Assembly (NCBI GenBank): GCA_014874425.1
Contig: JACWAG010000185.1
Location: 1 to 15,309, forward strand
Source of the DNA: Syntrophaceae bacterium
GTDB lineage: Bacteria > Desulfobacterota > Desulfomonilia > Desulfomonilales > Desulfomonilaceae
Length of the DNA: 15,309 nucleotides
Direction of reading: 5' to 3'
Positions 7,985 through 14,352 of the stretch are shown here, piece by piece. Position 1 is the first letter of the stretch. Every line of letters begins with the position of its first letter. The notes under the pieces are model-generated. The model was not told the DNA's origin and did not search any database. It saw only the letters and a list, made by a program, of their open reading frames with translations. A program made the translations under genes and the position numbers.

Positions 7985-8108
7985 AACCCGTTTCAACGAA
8001 GGCACACCCAAATTATCACTTACTGAAGAGCCAAACCTTTTTGAAGTAATGCGGTCAAATTACAAAAACCTGAATCTTCAAGGCGGTCAGGTCCCTACAG
8101 AAGTTTAG
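7977..8108 (+). CDS. Possible 43-residue protein overlapping the end of comM
   Basis: An ATG at 7977 overlaps the last codons of comM in another frame and opens a frame of 43 codons ending in TAG at 8106-8108. The stop overlaps the stop of the convergent nucleotidase gene. The product would be polar (MIKTRFNEGTPKLSLTEE...) and matches nothing I recognise. There is only a weak TAGG upstream, so initiation would rely on coupling to comM. It may be chance, and it is listed because it spans nearly the whole 120-base gap between two genes. Confidence 0.22.
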   Translation: MIKTRFNEGTPKLSLTEEPNLFEVMRSNYKNLNLQGGQVPTEV

Positions 8109-9658
8109 TTTTTCTCTTTTGGAGGATTTTTCAGGGACTCCACCAGCTTCTTGGTAATTTCCTTTTTCTCACGTATGAAATCCGACAAAACCTGGTTCAG
8201 TGGTAAACCATCCGGGGAGACGGCTTTGGCCCTTGAGGCGAATTCGGTATATCCGTCTCCACCGGAGTAAAGGAAATCACTTATTGCTATTGAATAATAC
8301 TCGTCAGGATTGAAGCTCTTTTTCCCAACTTGTGTGATTAATACCTCATTGCCCGATGTTTTGTACTGAATACCGTATGTTTGGAGCTTCCCTCCACTAC
8401 GTTTCGGCAAATCCTTGCTGTGAAGTAACACTGATTCCAAATCGGCGCCTTTGACGGAGATCTTCATAATGAGATTCTGAAAGGGTAATACACCATAAAT
8501 ATCCTTATTGGTTATGGGCCCGGCTTTCAGACCGTCCCTTATGCCACCTCCGTTAATCAGGCCAGCGTCGGCTCCGACGGCGTGCGCCATGACATATGCC
8601 ACAAAGGTCCCTAGGGGGCTAGGTGAAAAAGATCTGACACTGGCGAGACTTCCATCAAGGTCAACTTCTGATGACCCGACTACCTCACTAAAATACGGGG
8701 ACATCTTGCTGTTGTATTTCTGTATTATTGAGGCGATACGAGGATCTTCCGGAACATTTGCGTCCAATCTTATCAACTCGCCCTTGAAATCTCCTATATG
8801 ACCATCCTTGACATCCAAATCGAGTCTTCCGACATATTTGGAATAGGCCCCAGCCTGGCATACAAGAGTCCCATCCAGTTTCAGCGGTTCAAAAAGAGCC
8901 GTGTGGGAGTGGCCACCTATTATGACATCAATTCCAGGGCAAAGAAGACCCAGTTTCTTGTCTTTGTCGACCCCGAGATGAGTCAGCGCTATTACGAATT
9001 TGTTCTTGCCCTCTTTCTCTATTATCTTACGGGCCGTCTTCACCGGATCTTCAAACACCAACCCCTTAACATTTTTGGGGTGTGTAAGTTCAGGCGTGCT
9101 CATGGTGGTGAGGCCCAAGATTAGTATTTTACACTTTTTATTTGGGAGCCTTTTTATGACATATGGTTTGAATAAAAGCCCCCCACCTTCATAACGGATA
9201 TTGGCGCTCAGCAATGGGAAGTTCATCTCCGGTTTAAGTCGTTTCAGTAAGTTCGGAAGGCCATAGTCGAATTCGTGGTTGCCGACAGTCATGGCGGAAA
9301 AATCCATCGCGTCCATGAGCCTGACACCGAGACGGCCCTTAAAAACAGCGGAATAAGCCGTACCAGTGAAAAGATCTCCAGCCAGGAGGCTTATGGTTGT
9401 TCGTCCCTCAGTCTCGTTAGCCTTTCTGATCTTTTCCATGACAGTCATGGCCTTGGCAAAACCACCGGACATCAGCCCGTCCTTACCCGGTTCGGGACTG
9501 TAGTGGCCATGAGTATCATTCATGTAGAGTATAGTGAGTTTGAAAGAACAATTCGGATCCTTCGACCACGCGATTGTTGTGGACAAAGCGAAAATAGATA
9601 TTAGCGCAAGAAACGGAATCAGACCTTTTAGGAATTTGCGAGAACAACCTGCATACAT
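8105..9658 (-). CDS. Secreted 5'-nucleotidase / 2',3'-cyclic phosphodiesterase family protein
   Basis: This is a two-domain metallophosphoesterase that dephosphorylates nucleotides or related sugar-phosphates outside the cytoplasm. Residues 1-33 form a signal peptide: basic SRKFLK, a hydrophobic core about 14-29, and a probable cleavage near AWS. The N-terminal calcineurin-like domain shows the metal ligands in order: MNDTHGH (D48, H50), AGD (D95), VGNHEFD (N127, H128), THLG (H227) and GGHSHT (H250, H252). The C-terminal 5'-nucleotidase domain shows NGGGIRDGL at 369-377, GVLPFQN, and SDFLYSGGDGY, the substrate-binding region. The ATG at 9656-9658 is preferred over the in-frame GTG at 9671-9673, because GGGAGAG lies a few bases before the ATG and nothing precedes the GTG. 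The result is 517 residues. The gene converges on comM and lies downstream of tRNA-Pro on the same strand with no visible terminator between them. The exact substrate (AMP, UDP-sugar, cyclic nucleotide) is not predictable. Confidence 0.92.
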   Translation of the reverse strand: MYAGCSRKFLKGLIPFLALISIFALSTTIAWSKDPNCSFKLTILYMNDTHGHYSPEPGKDGLMSGGFAKAMTVMEKIRKANETEGRTTISLLAGDLFTGTAYSAVFKGRLGVRLMDAMDFSAMTVGNHEFDYGLPNLLKRLKPEMNFPLLSANIRYEGGGLLFKPYVIKRLPNKKCKILILGLTTMSTPELTHPKNVKGLVFEDPVKTARKIIEKEGKNKFVIALTHLGVDKDKKLGLLCPGIDVIIGGHSHTALFEPLKLDGTLVCQAGAYSKYVGRLDLDVKDGHIGDFKGELIRLDANVPEDPRIASIIQKYNSKMSPYFSEVVGSSEVDLDGSLASVRSFSPSPLGTFVAYVMAHAVGADAGLINGGGIRDGLKAGPITNKDIYGVLPFQNLIMKISVKGADLESVLLHSKDLPKRSGGKLQTYGIQYKTSGNEVLITQVGKKSFNPDEYYSIAISDFLYSGGDGYTEFASRAKAVSPDGLPLNQVLSDFIREKKEITKKLVESLKNPPKEKN

Positions 9659-9760
9659 TATCTTCTCTCCCACTAAAGAGTGTGGCGCTAAAATATCAGC
9701 GGGGCCGGCTTCCAGATCAATTGGGGTTTGAAGCTTAGACTAGAATTCAAGGAAGGCTAC

Positions 9761-9838
9761 TGGTCGGGGTGGCCGGATTCGAACCGGCGGCCTCGTGCTC
9801 CCAAGGCACGCGCGCTAACCAGGCTGCGCTACACCCCG
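9761..9838 (-). tRNA. tRNA-Pro (anticodon UGG), CCA encoded
   Basis: Read on the minus strand, a complete cloverleaf is visible. The acceptor stem is CGGGGTG / CACCCCG. The D-arm is GCGC...GCGC. The anticodon arm is CGTGC-CTTGGGA-GCACG, with TGG at the anticodon. A 5-base variable loop is followed by the T-arm GCCGG-TTCGAAT-CCGGC. Discriminator A (9764) is followed by a genome-encoded CCA (9761-9763). The length is 78 bases. The UGG anticodon can read most or all proline codons. A promoter lies directly upstream. Confidence 0.97.
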
Positions 9839-9847
9839 AACATGACG

Positions 9848-9876
9848 TTTATAAATCTTTAGCACGAAAATGGCAA
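9848..9876 (-). promoter_or_regulatory. Sigma-70-type promoter of tRNA-Pro
   Basis: On the minus strand TTGCCA (9871-9876) and TATAAA (9848-9853) are separated by exactly 17 bases. The -10 box ends 9 bases before the mature 5' end of tRNA-Pro, so the primary transcript would have a very short leader. It lies after the rdgB terminator, making the tRNA independently transcribed. Confidence 0.65.
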
Positions 9877-9912
9877 GCGTCAGTCGACGGATTTCCCGGA
9901 TCAGAAACCCCG

Positions 9913-9937
9913 AAAAACGTCATCCCTATGACGCTTT
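9913..9937 (-). terminator. Intrinsic terminator overlapping the rdgB stop codon
   Basis: On the minus strand AAAGCGTCAT, loop AGGG, ATGACGTTTT forms a stem of up to 10 bp (one G-U) ending in a T-run (9913-9917). The rdgB stop codon TAG (9926-9928) falls in the loop and the last rdgB codons form the left arm. It ends the meaB-rdgB unit just before the tRNA promoter. Confidence 0.7.
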
Positions 9938-10546
9938 GGACTTTACAGATCCCTCAACAAAATCAGCAAACATTTTGAGGGCGCGGGCACGGTGGCTTAC
10001 TCGATTCTTTGTGTCCAGATCCATCTCACCAAACGACATTCCAAACTCTTCAAAATAAAAGACAGGATCATACCCGAATCCCCCTGTTCCACGGGGTTCA
10101 TCCAGGATCCTGCCCTCACAAACACCTCTGAAAAGTCTCTGTTCTCCATCAGGCGCCACAAGGGCCATAACGCAGACAAAGCTGGCGGTTCTGTGACCGG
10201 CGCCAATGTCCTTCATTTCCTCAAGGAGCTTTACAAATCGCCGCATATCATTGCAGTTCGGTCCTCCATACCTTGCCGACATCACACCCGGTCGCCCTGA
10301 CAATGCGTCGACACAAAGACCGGAATCATCCGCCAGGGCGGTCACGCCCAGCGATGAAGCCACAAATTTAGCTTTCTTAAGAGCGTTATCCTCGAATGTG
10401 GCGCCATCTTCAACCACTTCCGGAATTTCCGGAAAATCGCTCAAAGACAACAACTTGATATCGGTTTCCTGAAGAAGTTTCTTAATCTCAATCAATTTTC
10501 CGCTGTTTTTTGTCGCAACTACTATCTCATCCAGTTGAATTGACAT
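9926..10546 (-). CDS. rdgB: XTP/dITP pyrophosphatase (RdgB/HAM1 family)
   Basis: RdgB hydrolyses deaminated purine triphosphates (dITP, XTP, dXTP) to monophosphate and pyrophosphate, keeping them out of DNA and RNA. The 206 residues fit the family length. Visible motifs are VVATKNSGKLIEI at 9-21 (nucleotide binding), EDGATFEDNALKKA at 46-59, ALADDSGLCVDALSGRPGV at 70-88 with the catalytic/metal aspartates D73-D74, SARYGG at 90-95, GTGGFGYDPVF at 153-163, and NRVSHRARAL at 181-190. The start is the ATG at 10544-10546; only a weak GCGAG stands in for a Shine-Dalgarno. meaB lies 66 bases upstream on the same strand with no terminator seen between, so the two are probably co-transcribed. The gene ends in its own intrinsic terminator. 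Confidence in family and function is high. Confidence 0.96.
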   Translation of the reverse strand: MSIQLDEIVVATKNSGKLIEIKKLLQETDIKLLSLSDFPEIPEVVEDGATFEDNALKKAKFVASSLGVTALADDSGLCVDALSGRPGVMSARYGGPNCNDMRRFVKLLEEMKDIGAGHRTASFVCVMALVAPDGEQRLFRGVCEGRILDEPRGTGGFGYDPVFYFEEFGMSFGEMDLDTKNRVSHRARALKMFADFVEGSVKSKAS

Positions 10547-10612
10547 CTCGCGTTAATATTTCCTAATGCCCAAAGGCGGATTGGAGGATTCCGGTGGTCT
10601 GCGCGCAACAAG

Positions 10613-11593
10613 TTAATTCGATACCTCATTCATTACACTGTTAAGTAATTGGAGGCTTGCGCGGTAAGGATCATTCTTTCGGGATACGATGTCCTGGACA
10701 ATCACTTCCAGGACCTGTTCCCCTCCAAGTTTGTTCAAAGCCCTCTCAAAGAGCCCTTCCCTGAACAAATCCATTAACTGGCCAAACGCTCTATTACGTT
10801 CAAGGTCTTTGCGGTGGTCTTTCCCACGATCCTCCAAATAACGTTTGTGTTCAAGAATCGTAGCATAAACCTCTTCCACTCCCTTATGGGCCTCGGTCGC
10901 CACACACTCCACCACTCGAGTCTCCCAACCATCGAAGCGCCTGGAGTTAGAATTCATTTGGAGCATGAACATTATCTCCCTGACCGTCTTGCCGGCCCCG
11001 TCCCTGTCCGCTTTGTTCACTACGAACAAATCGCCTATTTCCATCAACCCGGCTTTAATGGCCTGAATGTCATCGCCCATTCCAGGAACGGTGACCACAA
11101 CCGAAGTGTGGGCGCTATTGACGATGTCAACCTCATCCTGGCCGACCCCGACTGTTTCAACGATGATGACGTCCTTGCCCATTGCGTCCAGAACTACAAT
11201 CGCGTCAGCGGTGGATCTTGTTAAGCCGCCAAATTTCCCTCTTGTCGCAAGAGATCTTATAAATACGCCATCATCCAGAAAATGACGCTGCATTCTGATC
11301 CGGTCACCGAGAATAGCCCCTCCGGAAAAAGGGCTAGTAGGATCGATAGCGAGGACCCCTACTGTCTTTCCGTCCTCACGAAACCGGGCGATTATTCGGT
11401 CTACAAGTGTGGACTTGCCAACGCCGGGCGATCCCGTAAAACCAATTATGTATGCCCTTCCAGCATGGCCGTAGAGCTTTGCGAGGTCCGAAAACGCCTC
11501 CTTGTCTCCATCATCGACCCTTCTAATAAGTTGAGCGGTAGCCCGCACATCTCCTTTAAGGACTTTGTCCGCAAGGGAATCAATGGCGCCCAA
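10613..11593 (-). CDS. meaB: MeaB/ArgK G-protein chaperone of methylmalonyl-CoA mutase-type enzymes
   Basis: MeaB is a GTPase that gates cobalamin loading and protects or repairs B12-dependent acyl-CoA mutases. The older label, ArgK arginine/ornithine transport kinase, is obsolete. The 326 residues show Walker A GSPGVGKS at 54-61, the family block DPTSPFSGGAILGDRIRM at 84-101, a second conserved stretch SLATRGKFGGLTRST at 114-128, switch region ETVGVGQ at 146-152, VPGMGDD at 169-175, and base-recognition NKAD at 193-196. The C-terminal helical dimerisation arm is present. The start is TTG at 11591-11593, with AAGGAG 9 bases upstream. No mutase subunit or epimerase is in the window, so the client lies elsewhere. 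Linkage to rdgB seems to be a matter of shared transcription rather than shared pathway. A promoter candidate lies at 11663-11691. Confidence 0.95.
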   Translation of the reverse strand: MGAIDSLADKVLKGDVRATAQLIRRVDDGDKEAFSDLAKLYGHAGRAYIIGFTGSPGVGKSTLVDRIIARFREDGKTVGVLAIDPTSPFSGGAILGDRIRMQRHFLDDGVFIRSLATRGKFGGLTRSTADAIVVLDAMGKDVIIVETVGVGQDEVDIVNSAHTSVVVTVPGMGDDIQAIKAGLMEIGDLFVVNKADRDGAGKTVREIMFMLQMNSNSRRFDGWETRVVECVATEAHKGVEEVYATILEHKRYLEDRGKDHRKDLERNRAFGQLMDLFREGLFERALNKLGGEQVLEVIVQDIVSRKNDPYRASLQLLNSVMNEVSN

Positions 11594-11662
11594 ATTGCTT
11601 AGCTCCTTTGAACCACGTTAAGAAATTCTCTATTACTTCAAACCCAATGGAAGGCCCTTTTA

Positions 11663-11691
11663 TTGGTAAATAGCTATCGTCGGAATGTCAA
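11663..11691 (-). promoter_or_regulatory. Candidate promoter for meaB-rdgB
   Basis: On the minus strand a perfect -35 box TTGACA (11686-11691) is followed after 17 bases by TACCAA (11663-11668), a poor but acceptable -10. Transcription would begin about 60 bases before the meaB TTG start. Confidence 0.4.
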
Positions 11692-11787
11692 CAACAAAAG
11701 CTCCAGATCTCTGCCCGTATCCGAGAAGCATTGCGCCAATAACCTCTGATGTACGCAAATATTTCTCAGACCTGGAGATGATTTTAT

Positions 11788-11825
11788 CTGAACCATGTTG
11801 GTTCAGGCTGGACCTTGGTTATCAT
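11788..11825 (+). promoter_or_regulatory. Palindrome overlapping a promoter candidate before the repeat-protein gene
   Basis: CTGAACCA-TGT-TGGTTCAG (11788-11806) is a perfect 8-bp dyad with a 3-base centre, symmetrical enough for a dimeric repressor or a tight hairpin. Its right half overlaps a possible -35 TTGGTT (11798-11803), which is 16 bases from TATCAT (11820-11825). Other AT-rich -10 candidates follow at 11825-11838. This places an operator-like element over the promoter of the gene starting at 11871. The rest of the 277-base gap shows no gene. Confidence 0.35.
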
Positions 11826-11870
11826 GTAATATATAAATGGTACCCTGTTGTGTCTTCATAAGGAGAGTTT

Positions 11871-12836
11871 ATGACCAAGAAGTTCCAACAATTCCTCGGA
11901 TCAGAACCGGGCACGGTTGTTGAATTGATAAGTGGAGAAAAGTCGCCTGTCAAAGTAAGGACAGAGGATGGCTTTGAATTTTGGTTAAGTTCCGATGACT
12001 TCAAAAATTACTATAAAGAGCAAGGCGCCCCGAGCCCTGACAAATGGAAACTATTTGTAACCGACGAAAGTGGCGCCATGGTGGAGACCCGGGTAGCCAA
12101 AGAGGCTGTTGATCTTATTAATATCTTCAAGGTGGCGTTTCAGGATTTTATGAAAGCCAGATGTTTCCTGAAGGATGTTTACACGGAGCATAGCGCCGGG
12201 ACAAAGGCCGACATTCCGGCAATCAGAGAATTGCTTAGAAAGTCAGCAAGATTTCCAGAAGCCATATCTGATAAAAACATTGATGATATCATACACCTTA
12301 GCTCAAAGGCCAAGAACCTCCTGAAAGGCGACGTCTTTGCCGTCCTTGATTGGCCGTTGAATCATTCCGTTGAAATCGGTCCAAGAGACGAGACTTCACG
12401 GAAAACTTCGGACGAAATCGTCAAAAAACCGGTAAGGAATACGCCTCTAAAAATGAAAAATGTTGAACTCAGCGTTCAGAATGAAACTCTGACTATAACG
12501 GTTGACCTCTCCAAAGAATTTGGCCCGTCAAAATCCGGGAAAACAATTATAGTGGCGTCTACAGAAGGAAACAAGACTGTGCCTGGTCGCAATGAGAAAA
12601 TAGGGCTCAACGTGTACAAAGAACTCGGCGCAGCAAAAAAGTCTGGAAACAAAACGTCTTTTAAGAACATGGAGATGCAGGTCAGCGACGACAGCTTGAC
12701 TATTACGGTCGATCTCTCACAGGAACTGGGGCCGTCAAAATCAGGGAAAACCATTATTATAGGCTCTACTGGCGGCAATCAATTTGTATATAGCAGATCT
12801 GAAAAAATTGGGCTAAATGTATATAAGCCAATATAA
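11871..12836 (+). CDS. Hypothetical protein with two tandem 57-residue repeats
   Basis: I do not recognise a named function for this 321-residue protein. It has no signal peptide, membrane segment or cofactor motif. Residues 1-70 look like a small beta-rich domain (GTVVELISGEKSPVKVRTED, then EFWLSSDDF). Residues 75-165 are mainly helical. Residues 171-193 form a polar linker. Two repeats follow, at 194-250 and 263-319, each centred on LTITVDLS.E.GPSKSGKTI and ending in EKIGLNVYK. They are 38/57 identical. The GPSKSGKT segment looks like a P-loop at first glance. It sits in a predicted beta context with no Walker B or switch motifs, so nucleotide binding is doubtful. The start is the ATG at 11871 with AAGGAGA properly spaced. 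The rubrerythrin gene follows 124 bases later on the same strand. The product is probably cytoplasmic, and the repeat unit may be a small stand-alone domain in other genomes. Confidence 0.85.
   Translation: MTKKFQQFLGSEPGTVVELISGEKSPVKVRTEDGFEFWLSSDDFKNYYKEQGAPSPDKWKLFVTDESGAMVETRVAKEAVDLINIFKVAFQDFMKARCFLKDVYTEHSAGTKADIPAIRELLRKSARFPEAISDKNIDDIIHLSSKAKNLLKGDVFAVLDWPLNHSVEIGPRDETSRKTSDEIVKKPVRNTPLKMKNVELSVQNETLTITVDLSKEFGPSKSGKTIIVASTEGNKTVPGRNEKIGLNVYKELGAAKKSGNKTSFKNMEMQVSDDSLTITVDLSQELGPSKSGKTIIIGSTGGNQFVYSRSEKIGLNVYKPI
12450..12620 (+). repeat. First copy of the intragenic 57-codon repeat
   Basis: This encodes residues 194-250 of the 321-residue protein. It pairs with the copy at 12657-12827 at a period of exactly 207 bases (69 codons), with 38 of 57 residues identical. 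The conserved core is LTITVDLS, GPSKSGKTII and EKIGLNVYK. Confidence 0.9.
12657..12827 (+). repeat. Second copy of the intragenic 57-codon repeat
   Basis: This encodes residues 263-319, almost to the C-terminus. A 12-residue Lys/Gly/Ser-rich linker separates it from the first copy. Divergence at synonymous sites and at a third of the residues shows the duplication is not recent. Confidence 0.9.
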
Positions 12837-12922
12837 CTATTAACTTTTCACGGCGTAACGCTAATATCCGGTCCTTGCTTTTGAAACGATAAAAATTAAA
12901 TAATGTTATATTTACTTGTCCT

Positions 12923-12943
12923 GGGTTTCATTTTTATGAACCC
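12923..12943 (+). promoter_or_regulatory. Hairpin just before the rubrerythrin ribosome-binding site
   Basis: GGGTTTCAT and ATGAACCC pair over 8 bp with one bulged T and a TTTT loop. The stem ends 7 bases before the GGAGG at 12951-12955. The upstream 80 bases are AT-rich and hold plausible promoter boxes (TTGAAA near 12881 and TGTTAT about 17 bases on). The stem could be an operator or a leader structure controlling this oxidative-stress gene. Confidence 0.3.
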
Positions 12944-12960
12944 GCAAATCGGAGGTTAAT

Positions 12961-13473
12961 ATGTTTGTTTTTGGAACCGCTGAAGATGTGTTTACAATGG
13001 CTGTAAGAATCGAAGAAAACGGCCATGCTTTTTATGCGGGGGCTGCAGAAAAGGCAAAAGACGCCGAAACCAAGAAGCTGTTTGAAGAACTAGCCGATAT
13101 GGAGGCAAATCACATCAAAGCTTTTAAATCGCTTAGATATTCTTTACCGGACACCGCTCTTTTTCCAGGAGTGTGGGATCCCGAAGGTCTTGCTGAAAGT
13201 TATCTTCAAGCCTCAGCGGACACTCATATTTTTACCGTTGAAGCCGCTGATTCGCGTTTGAAAAATGCCAACACCGCCCAGGAAGCTCTGGACATGGCGA
13301 TTCAGTTTGAAAAAGATTCGGTAGCTTTCTTCCTCGGCATGAAAGAGATCCTGCCTGACCCGAAAAGTAAATCAGAGATCGACCAACTCATAAGGTCTGA
13401 AATGGAACATGTGAGAATGTTGACCAAAACAGCCAGGAATATTTCGGAATCTGACATGGCCGGGATCGCCTGA
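12961..13473 (+). CDS. Rubrerythrin-type ferritin-like di-iron protein
   Basis: This 170-residue four-helix protein should bind a di-iron centre and act in peroxide reduction or iron handling in the cytoplasm. Two repeated half-motifs supply the ligands: RIEENGHAFY (E19) with MEANHIKAF (E48, H51) in the first pair, and FEKDSVAFF (E117) with SEMEHVRML (E147, H150) in the second. The C-terminal rubredoxin domain of classical rubrerythrin (two CxxC knuckles) is absent and the protein has no cysteines. It therefore belongs to the shorter erythrin/ferritin-like group and must receive electrons from another protein. The start is the ATG at 12961 with GGAGG 5 bases upstream. It follows the repeat protein on the same strand but has its own AT-rich promoter region. 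Such proteins are common in anaerobes that survive oxygen exposure. The fold is sure; the exact activity is not. Confidence 0.88.
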   Translation: MFVFGTAEDVFTMAVRIEENGHAFYAGAAEKAKDAETKKLFEELADMEANHIKAFKSLRYSLPDTALFPGVWDPEGLAESYLQASADTHIFTVEAADSRLKNANTAQEALDMAIQFEKDSVAFFLGMKEILPDPKSKSEIDQLIRSEMEHVRMLTKTARNISESDMAGIA

Positions 13474-13546
13474 TCCCTAAATCTTACTCAGGACAACTTT
13501 GTTTCGACGATTTTAACTGAAGGGAGATATGTCCGGTTTGAGGCGA

Positions 13547-13566
13547 GGCGCCTGTTGCTCGGCGCC
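13547..13566. other. GGCGCC inverted repeat between convergent genes
   Basis: Two GGCGCC hexamers (13547-13552 and 13561-13566) can pair across an 8-base loop in the 146-base gap between the convergent rubrerythrin gene and the 77-residue gene. No T-run lies on either side, so if it ends transcripts it does so weakly. The rest of the gap shows nothing convincing. Confidence 0.3.
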
Positions 13567-13619
13567 ACCATTTACCCATACTTGGACCCATAAGCTAATT
13601 CTCTTTACATGGATGGATT

Positions 13620-13853
13620 TTAAGCTGATTCCTTTTCCTGTTTCCCGGCTCTCAGCGTTGTCTCAAGCTTACTCCCTTTTTTAGGTCCTTCAAGTATTTC
13701 CAGACTGGCGAAACATGAACCATCGTTGGTTCCAAGACAGGAGAGGACTTTACACATTGTCGGAGAACCATCGTCCATTACCGTAATAATGTCACCGGAA
13801 CGTAAAAGCTGATCCGCCCTTAAACTGACTTGTTTGGGCTTGGGTTTTCGCAT
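13620..13853 (-). CDS. Small basic protein of unknown function after ybeY
   Basis: This is a 77-residue protein with no family I recognise. It starts with a basic segment (MRKPKPKQ), followed by LRADQLLRSGDIITVMDDGS, which reads like a small beta-barrel, then KVLSCLGTNDGSCFASLEIL and a polar Lys/Glu tail. Two cysteines lie near the middle but form no clear metal motif. The ATG at 13851-13853 is preferred because GAGGTG lies 8 bases upstream; the in-frame GTG 21 bases earlier has no properly spaced site. The gene begins 40 bases after ybeY on the same strand and is probably the last gene of the pgpH-ybeY unit. The basic start and operon position would fit an RNA- or ribosome-associated role, but that is only inference. 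Confidence 0.7.
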   Translation of the reverse strand: MRKPKPKQVSLRADQLLRSGDIITVMDDGSPTMCKVLSCLGTNDGSCFASLEILEGPKKGSKLETTLRAGKQEKESA

Positions 13854-13893
13854 TTTGTCACCTCGACTTAACACCGCCTCTCACCAAAAGAAC

Positions 13894-14352
13894 CTAACTG
13901 GAAAGATCGTCGGCTGAAGGAAAAAACTTCTCAAAAATCTGGTTTACCTTGTTCTCCATAGTTTGCGCATGACCAGAAGAATCGTGATCAAAACCAACTA
14001 TGTGCAAGATACCATGTATTAACAAATACATGAACATCTCTTCGAGAGTATAGTCTAAAGATTGGGAATCTGAAACAACCCTGTCCCAGCATATTACAAC
14101 ATCTCCCAACAGATTAGGATCACCCGAAGAAAGTCCGGCTTCTTTTTGGCAGAAGGAAAGCACATTTGTTGGCCCCTCCTTCCCCCTATAGGTCAAGTTG
14201 ATTTCAGCCATAACTTCAGAATCAACCACAGTCACCGACAATATCGAATCATCAGCGCAACCCAAGTCCTGTAATATTTGCTCCGCTCTCTGCCGCAACT
14301 GGTTCCATTGCGTTTGAGGTTCTGTCTGCCGCCAATCTATGAGGATCTCCAT
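13894..14352 (-). CDS. ybeY: Endoribonuclease YbeY (rRNA maturation factor)
   Basis: YbeY is a zinc endoribonuclease involved in 16S rRNA 3'-end maturation and ribosome quality control. The diagnostic zinc motif HGILHIVGFDH is present near the C-terminus and supplies three histidines. Other conserved features are VTVVDSEVMAEINLTYRG, the adjacent GPTNVLSF and LLGDVVIC. The ATG at 14350-14352 gives 152 residues and has AGGA 8 bases upstream. A longer in-frame TTG start at 14391 has no ribosome-binding site. The first 101 bases of ybeY are also read, in another frame, as the end of the upstream pgpH-like gene. The order pgpH-ybeY is a widespread arrangement. Translation of ybeY is probably coupled to the upstream gene. 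Confidence 0.95.
   Translation of the reverse strand: MEILIDWRQTEPQTQWNQLRQRAEQILQDLGCADDSILSVTVVDSEVMAEINLTYRGKEGPTNVLSFCQKEAGLSSGDPNLLGDVVICWDRVVSDSQSLDYTLEEMFMYLLIHGILHIVGFDHDSSGHAQTMENKVNQIFEKFFPSADDLSS

Noticed and set aside
8798..9124. Plus-strand frame of 108 codons inside the nucleotidase gene
   Set aside because: It is antisense to strongly conserved metallophosphoesterase motifs and lacks a ribosome-binding site.
9769..9978. Plus-strand frame of 69 codons (MAGFEPAASCSQG...)
   Set aside because: It is the antisense of the tRNA-Pro gene and its promoter; this peptide is a well-known false ORF over tRNA genes.
12528..12545. GPSKSGKT in the repeat protein as a P-loop NTPase site
   Set aside because: No Walker B or other NTPase motifs follow, and the surrounding pattern is beta-rich and repeated. 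A nucleotide-binding fold is not supported.
13529..13684. Plus-strand frame of 51 codons starting at an ATG with a good AAGGGAG in front
   Set aside because: It runs antisense into the 77-residue gene, the product has no protein-like composition, and it covers the GGCGCC hairpin. A chance Shine-Dalgarno is more likely.
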